Origin: Caballeronia glathei
Lineage (GTDB): Bacteria; Pseudomonadota; Gammaproteobacteria; Burkholderiales; Burkholderiaceae
Assembly: GCF_000698595.1 (NCBI RefSeq)
Contig: NZ_JFHC01000047.1
Coordinates: forward strand, 1-64,000
Length of the DNA stretch: 64,000 bases
Reading direction: 5' to 3'
Shown one piece after another: positions 59,409 through 64,000 of the stretch. The position numbers were made by a program, and so were the translations under genes. The notes under the pieces are model-generated. The model was given only the letters and a program-made list of their open reading frames with translations, was not told where the DNA came from and ran no database searches. The first letter of the stretch is position 1. Each line of letters opens with the position of its first letter.

Positions 59409-62348
59409 ATGAAGCTCGAACACCCGGATCGCCTGATGAACCGCTCATCCCTGTCACTCGCCGCGCTCGAATGCCATGACGCATTCGCCGAACGGCACAT
59501 CGGCCCGGACTCGGCCGACCAGCGCGCGATGCTCGACGCGCTCGGTTTCGCCACGCGTGCGGCGTTCATCGACGCGGTGATTCCGGAATCGATCCGCCGC
59601 AAGGAAACGCTGCCGCTCGGCGCTGCGCTGGGTCCCTTCGCGCAGCCGAAGAGCGAGGCCGAAGCGCTCGCGTCGCTCAGGAAGCTCGCGGACCAGAACC
59701 TGGTGTTTCGAACGTATATCGGGCAGGGCTACTACGGCACGCACACGCCGGCCGTAATCCTGCGCAACGTGCTGGAAAATCCGGCGTGGTACACGGCCTA
59801 CACGCCGTACCAGCCGGAGATCTCGCAAGGGCGCCTCGAAGCGCTGCTGAACTTCCAGCAGATGGTGATCGACCTGACGGGACTCGCGATCTCGAATGCC
59901 TCGCTGCTCGACGAAGCCACCGCCGCCGCCGAAGCCATGACGCTCCTGCAGCGCGTGGGCAAGCCGAAGTCGAACGTGTTCTACGTCGCCGACGACGTGC
60001 TGCCGCAAACCATCGAAGTCGTGCAGACACGGGCGAAGCCGGTCGGCGTGGAGGTGAAGGTCGGCCCGGCCGCGGACGCCGCGTCGGCCAACGCGTTCGG
60101 CGTGCTGCTGCAATATCCGGGCGCGAACGGCGACGTGCGCGACTACCGCGCGCTGACCGAAGCGATTCACGCGGCGGGCGGCCACGTGGTCGTCGCCGCC
60201 GACCTGCTCGCGCTCACGCTGCTCACGCCGCCGGGAGAGTGGGGCGCGGATGTCGCGATCGGCAATACGCAGCGCTTCGGCGTGCCGGTTGGTTTCGGCG
60301 GCCCGCACGCGGCGTACATGGCCGTGCGTGACGAATTCAAGCGCCAGATGCCGGGACGCCTGGTCGGCGTGACCGTCGACGCGCAGGGCAAGCACGCGCT
60401 GCGTCTCGCGCTGCAGACGCGTGAACAGCATATCCGTCGCGAGAAGGCGACGTCGAACGTCTGCACGGCGCAGGCGCTGCTCGCGATCATGGCGAGCATG
60501 TATGCGGTCTACCACGGCCCGAAGGGCCTCGCGACGATCGCGCTGCGCGTGAACCGCTTCGCGTCGATTTTCGCGGCTGGCGTGCAACTGTTCGGCTACC
60601 GGCTCGCGAACGAGACATTCTTCGATACCGTCACGATCGAGAGCGGCGCGAACACGACGGCGCTGCATCAGGCGGCGTCCGCCGCGCACATCAACCTGCG
60701 TCATGTGGATGCAGGCCGGGTCGGCGTGTCGGTGGATGAAACCACCACGCGCGACGACCTCATGAAGCTCTTCGCGCTGTTCGCGGAAGTGGCGGGCAAG
60801 ACCCAGACCTTCGACATCGACGCGCTCGATGCGGCCGTCAAGGACTCGCTCCCCGCCGGACTGCACCGCACGAGCGAATTCCTGACGCATCCGGTGTTCA
60901 ACCGCCACCATTCCGAGCACGAAATGCTGCGCTATCTGCGCAGCCTCGCCGACAAGGACCTGGCGCTCGACCGCACGATGATCCCGCTCGGCTCGTGCAC
61001 GATGAAGCTGAACGCGACCTCCGAGATGCTGCCGGTCACGTGGCCCGAGTTCGCGCAGATCCATCCGTTCGCGCCGGCCGAGCAGACCGTCGGCTACCGG
61101 ACGATGATCGATCAGCTCGAGCAGATGCTCGTCGCGTGCACGGGCTACGCGGCGGTGTCGCTCCAGCCGAACGCCGGTTCGCAGGGCGAGTACGCGGGCC
61201 TGCTCATCATCCACGCGTATCACGCTTCGCGCGGCGAAGGGCACCGCAGCGTGTGCCTGATTCCGGCGTCCGCGCACGGTACGAACCCGGCGTCGGCGCA
61301 GATGGCGGGCATGCAGGTCGTCGTCGTGGCGTGCGATGCGAACGGCAACGTCGATATCGAGGACCTGAAGGCGAAGGCGGAGAAGCATTCGGCGAATCTC
61401 GCGGCGATCATGATCACGTATCCGTCGACGCACGGCGTGTTCGAGCGCAACGTCCGCGAAATCTGCGACATCGTCCATAACCACGGCGGCCAGGTCTACG
61501 TGGACGGCGCGAACATGAACGCGATGGTCGGCCTGACCGCGCCCGGCCAGTTCGGCGGCGACGTCTCGCACCTGAACCTGCACAAGACATTCTGCATTCC
61601 GCACGGCGGCGGCGGACCGGGCGTCGGTCCGGTGGCGGTCGGCGCGCATCTCGCGAAGTTCCTGCCGAACCAGCATTCCACTGGCTATCAGCGCGATGAA
61701 AGCGGTATCGGCGCGGTTTCGTCGGCGCCTTACGGGTCGGCTGCGATCCTGCCGATCTCGTGGATGTACATCGCGATGATGGGCGCGAACGGGCTCACCG
61801 CCGCAACCGAAAGCGCGATCCTCGCGGCGAACTATGTGGCGAAGCGCCTCGCGCCGCACTATCCGGTGCTCTACAGCGGCGCGGGCGGGCTGGTCGCGCA
61901 CGAGTGCATTCTCGACGTGCGGCCGATCAAGGAATCGAGCGGCATTTCGGTGGAGGACGTCGCCAAGCGCCTGATCGACTTCGGCTTCCACGCGCCGACC
62001 ATGAGCTTCCCGGTGCCGGGCACGCTGATGGTCGAGCCGACCGAATCGGAGTCGAAGGAGGAACTCGACCGCTTCATCGACGCCATGATCGAGATTCGCG
62101 AAGAAATCCGCGCCGTGGAAGAAGGGCGCGCCGATCGCGAAGACAATCCGCTGAAGAACGCGCCGCATACCGCCGCCGTCGTCGTCGCGGACGAATGGAG
62201 CCACAAGTACACGCGCGAGGAGGCGGCGTATCCGTTGAAGTCGCTCGTCGCGCGCAAGTACTGGCCGCCCGTCGGCCGCGCGGACAACGCGTACGGCGAC
62301 CGCAACCTGATGTGCTCGTGCGTGCCGGTGTCGGAATATGACGAATGA
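59409..62348 (+). CDS. gcvP: Glycine dehydrogenase (decarboxylating), P protein
   Basis: A 979-residue PLP enzyme that decarboxylates glycine and loads H protein. [20 protein letters not shown] opens the protein, and the PLP lysine is in [16 protein letters not shown] near 726. It is a single fused chain, as in most proteobacteria. It ends the operon; the L protein (dihydrolipoyl dehydrogenase) is not encoded here. Confidence 0.97.
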   Translation: MKLEHPDRLMNRSSLSLAALECHDAFAERHIGPDSADQRAMLDALGFATRAAFIDAVIPESIRRKETLPLGAALGPFAQPKSEAEALASLRKLADQNLVFRTYIGQGYYGTHTPAVILRNVLENPAWYTAYTPYQPEISQGRLEALLNFQQMVIDLTGLAISNASLLDEATAAAEAMTLLQRVGKPKSNVFYVADDVLPQTIEVVQTRAKPVGVEVKVGPAADAASANAFGVLLQYPGANGDVRDYRALTEAIHAAGGHVVVAADLLALTLLTPPGEWGADVAIGNTQRFGVPVGFGGPHAAYMAVRDEFKRQMPGRLVGVTVDAQGKHALRLALQTREQHIRREKATSNVCTAQALLAIMASMYAVYHGPKGLATIALRVNRFASIFAAGVQLFGYRLANETFFDTVTIESGANTTALHQAASAAHINLRHVDAGRVGVSVDETTTRDDLMKLFALFAEVAGKTQTFDIDALDAAVKDSLPAGLHRTSEFLTHPVFNRHHSEHEMLRYLRSLADKDLALDRTMIPLGSCTMKLNATSEMLPVTWPEFAQIHPFAPAEQTVGYRTMIDQLEQMLVACTGYAAVSLQPNAGSQGEYAGLLIIHAYHASRGEGHRSVCLIPASAHGTNPASAQMAGMQVVVVACDANGNVDIEDLKAKAEKHSANLAAIMITYPSTHGVFERNVREICDIVHNHGGQVYVDGANMNAMVGLTAPGQFGGDVSHLNLHKTFCIPHGGGGPGVGPVAVGAHLAKFLPNQHSTGYQRDESGIGAVSSAPYGSAAILPISWMYIAMMGANGLTAATESAILAANYVAKRLAPHYPVLYSGAGGLVAHECILDVRPIKESSGISVEDVAKRLIDFGFHAPTMSFPVPGTLMVEPTESESKEELDRFIDAMIEIREEIRAVEEGRADREDNPLKNAPHTAAVVVADEWSHKYTREEAAYPLKSLVARKYWPPVGRADNAYGDRNLMCSCVPVSEYDE

Positions 62349-62419
62349 GCAGCGCTCGCTGGCGACGCATTGGCCACTGACTGGCAACTGAGCGACGGCT
62401 GACCGTTGCCGCTTCACGA

Positions 62420-62448
62420 ACCGCCCGGCGGCATCGGGCGGTTTTGCT
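62420..62448 (+). terminator. Terminator of the gcv operon
   Basis: AACCGCCCG and CGGGCGGTT pair over nine bases around GCGGCAT, followed by TT; the tail is short but the stem is strong. It is 70 bp after the gcvP stop. Confidence 0.65.
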
Positions 62449-62508
62449 GCACCTGCCCAAGACCGGCTAACATCTCACCCCGAACCAAAGCCAATCTAGG
62501 AGTTTCAT

Positions 62509-63621
62509 ATGGCGCTGAAGGTGCGAGTGGTGAATGAAGCGGGACGTCGATGGCGGATGCAGGCGACGCTGGCCGCGCTCGCCGCAGCCGCGCTCGCGTC
62601 GCCGGGCGTGCAGGCCGCGATGAATTTCTGCGCCGCGCCCGCGATGCAGACGAGCGAGCGCACCAACGCCGACCCCGGCGTGAAGGCACTGGTGAAAATG
62701 GTGCAGTCGCACGTCAACGATCAGCCGAAACCCGTTGCGAGACTGCACACCGAAGGCACGCTGCCGCACGAGGGCATCTACGACGAGAGCATCGAGGCCG
62801 AGAAGGACCTGAGCCTGATGCGCGATGCCGCGCTCGCGTGGCGCGCGACGGGCGACGAGCGCTATCTGCGGCTCGTCGACCGTTTCCTCCTCGCGTGGGT
62901 CACGACCTATCAGCCGAGCTTCAATCCGATCGACGAAACGAATTTCGAGTCGCTGATTCTCGCGTACGACCTCACCGCGAGCGCGCTGCCTGTCAGGACG
63001 CGCAATCCGGCGAACGCGTTCATCACGAAAATGGTGACCGGCTATGTCGAGGATATCGACAAGCAGAAGCGGCCGCTCACCGGCACGTACAGGAACAACT
63101 GGCAGAGCCACCGGATCAAGCTGATTTCGATGGGCGCGTTCACCATCGACGACCGCAAGCTCATCAACGCGGCGCAGCGTCTTTTCGTGGAGCACGTGGG
63201 CGACAACATCGCACCGGACGGCTCGACCGTCGATTTCGCCGAACGCGACGCGCTGCGCTACGTCACCTACGATCTCCAGCCGCTTGTCACGGCGGCGCTG
63301 GCGGCGCGCCGCCACAACCGCAACTGGCTCGCGGAACGCGCCTCGTCCGGCGCGCGCCTGGCCGATGCGCTCAACTGGCTCACGCCGTACGCCATGGGCA
63401 CGAAAACGCACGAGGAATTCGTGCATTCGTCGGTTCCGTTCGACGCCAAACGCCGCGAAGCCGGCTTGCCGGGGTATTCTGGAGAGTGGGACCCGAAGAA
63501 CGCGGCTGAACTGTTTCATCTCGCGGCGCGCCTCGACGGCCGCTATGCGCCCGTGGCGCTGCGGCTCGCACCGACGCCGCCAGCCTGGCTCGCGGTGTGC
63601 CTGCCGCTGCCGGCGCGCTAA
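62509..63621 (+). CDS. Exported alginate-lyase-family protein
   Basis: A 370-residue protein with a signal peptide (after a charged start, MQATLAALAAAALASPGVQA). The body is alpha-helical, with YDESIEAEKDLSLMRDAALAW, FESLILAYDLTAS, YRNNWQSHRIKLISMGAF and AERDALRYVTYDLQPLVTAA, resembling the alpha/alpha-toroid alginate lyase domain. NNWQSHR takes the place of the NNH-containing active-site segment of classical AlgL. No alginate biosynthesis genes are nearby, so the polysaccharide substrate is unknown. AATCTAGGAG precedes the ATG. Confidence 0.7.
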   Translation: MALKVRVVNEAGRRWRMQATLAALAAAALASPGVQAAMNFCAAPAMQTSERTNADPGVKALVKMVQSHVNDQPKPVARLHTEGTLPHEGIYDESIEAEKDLSLMRDAALAWRATGDERYLRLVDRFLLAWVTTYQPSFNPIDETNFESLILAYDLTASALPVRTRNPANAFITKMVTGYVEDIDKQKRPLTGTYRNNWQSHRIKLISMGAFTIDDRKLINAAQRLFVEHVGDNIAPDGSTVDFAERDALRYVTYDLQPLVTAALAARRHNRNWLAERASSGARLADALNWLTPYAMGTKTHEEFVHSSVPFDAKRREAGLPGYSGEWDPKNAAELFHLAARLDGRYAPVALRLAPTPPAWLAVCLPLPAR

Positions 63622-63650
63622 CCCATCGGAATTCAGCAGGAGCAGTACTC

Positions 63651-64000
63651 ATGGCAGTCAGCGTCTTCGATCTTTTCAAAGTCGGCATCGGTCCGTCCAG
63701 CTCGCATACGGTCGGCCCGATGCGCGCCGCGCTGATGTTCGTGCAGGGGCTCGAACGCGACGGGCTGCTCGACGCGGTCGCGTCGGTGAAATGCGATCTG
63801 TACGGCTCGCTCGGCGCCACCGGCAAGGGGCACGGGACGGATCGCGGCGTGATGCTCGGCCTGATGGGCGATGCCCCCGATACCGTCGACGCCCAGACGA
63901 TCAGCCCGCGACTCGACGCCGTGCGCACGTCGAAGAAGCTGGCGCTGCTCGGCCGGCACGAGATTCCGTTCGTGCAGAAGGAGCATGTGCTTTTCTACCG
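63651..64000 (+). CDS. sdaA: L-serine dehydratase (partial, runs off the window)
   Basis: The first 116 residues of an iron-sulfur L-serine ammonia-lyase, which turns serine into pyruvate and ammonia. VSVFDLFKVGIGPSSSHTVGP and YGSLGATGKGHGTDRGVMLGL are clear SdaA signatures of the beta domain. The cluster-binding cysteines lie beyond the window. CAGGAGC precedes the ATG. Its place after gcv fits a glycine-to-serine-to-pyruvate route. Confidence 0.93.
   Translation, partial: MAVSVFDLFKVGIGPSSSHTVGPMRAALMFVQGLERDGLLDAVASVKCDLYGSLGATGKGHGTDRGVMLGLMGDAPDTVDAQTISPRLDAVRTSKKLALLGRHEIPFVQKEHVLFY

Overview
The window looks like an origin-proximal part of the main chromosome of a member of the Burkholderiaceae (Burkholderia, Paraburkholderia or Caballeronia type). 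The evidence is the high GC content, the order mnmG-rsmG-parA-parB-atpIBEFHAGDC, the trifunctional PutA with an N-terminal ribbon-helix-helix domain, several branched-chain-amino-acid-type ABC systems, and perfect copies of the 16-bp chromosomal parS sequence. This placement comes from gene order and motifs read by eye, not from a database search. Almost all of the window is ordinary core genome on the + strand.

Layout. 1-7029: a GMC oxidoreductase followed by a complete five-gene ABC importer (livG-livF-livK-livH-livM type). 7030-13924: a second importer with two tandem paralogous binding proteins, a permease, a fused permease-ATPase and a second ATPase. 13925-18542: a parS site built into a terminator-like palindrome, then mnmG (holding a second perfect parS), rsmG, parA and parB. 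18549-27634: a membrane permease and the ATP synthase operon. 27910-33345: an acyl-CoA synthetase, an esterase, a cyclohexadienyl-dehydratase-like periplasmic protein and hemE. 33791-41767: priA, a small membrane protein, putA and another amino-acid-binding protein. 41850-45395 (minus strand): an MipA-like outer-membrane protein, a cytochrome b561 and PepSY pair behind a Fur-like site, and a thiamine-diphosphate enzyme. 45719-51516: flhF-flhG-fliA, a GGDEF protein and an orphan Rieske oxygenase. 51587-52690: an AT-rich accessory gene, tRNA-Arg(CCG) and an 11-bp tandem repeat. 52864-57193: a di-haem cytochrome c, rep helicase and a Gfo/Idh/MocA oxidoreductase. 57362-64000: a tandem glycine riboswitch with gcvT-gcvH-gcvP, an alginate-lyase-like protein and the start of L-serine dehydratase.

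How the genes work together. parA, parB and the parS sites form the segregation system of the chromosome. The atp operon is the complete F1Fo ATP synthase. putA turns proline into glutamate. The riboswitch-controlled gcv genes degrade glycine, and the serine dehydratase at the right edge would convert serine to pyruvate. flhF, flhG and fliA govern flagellar number, placement and late-gene transcription.

The less ordinary signals are mostly non-coding or are changed motifs. They include: a probable structured RNA on the minus strand at 29735-29940 with its own terminator and a CsrA-type GGA hairpin; a gene-less transcription-unit-like stretch at 7097-7290; DnaA boxes between hemE and priA; an FlhG that keeps its FlhF-activating helix but lacks the Walker A lysines; and a LivF with arginine in place of the Walker A lysine. 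I did not see phage genes, transposases, CRISPR arrays or an obvious new multi-gene system.
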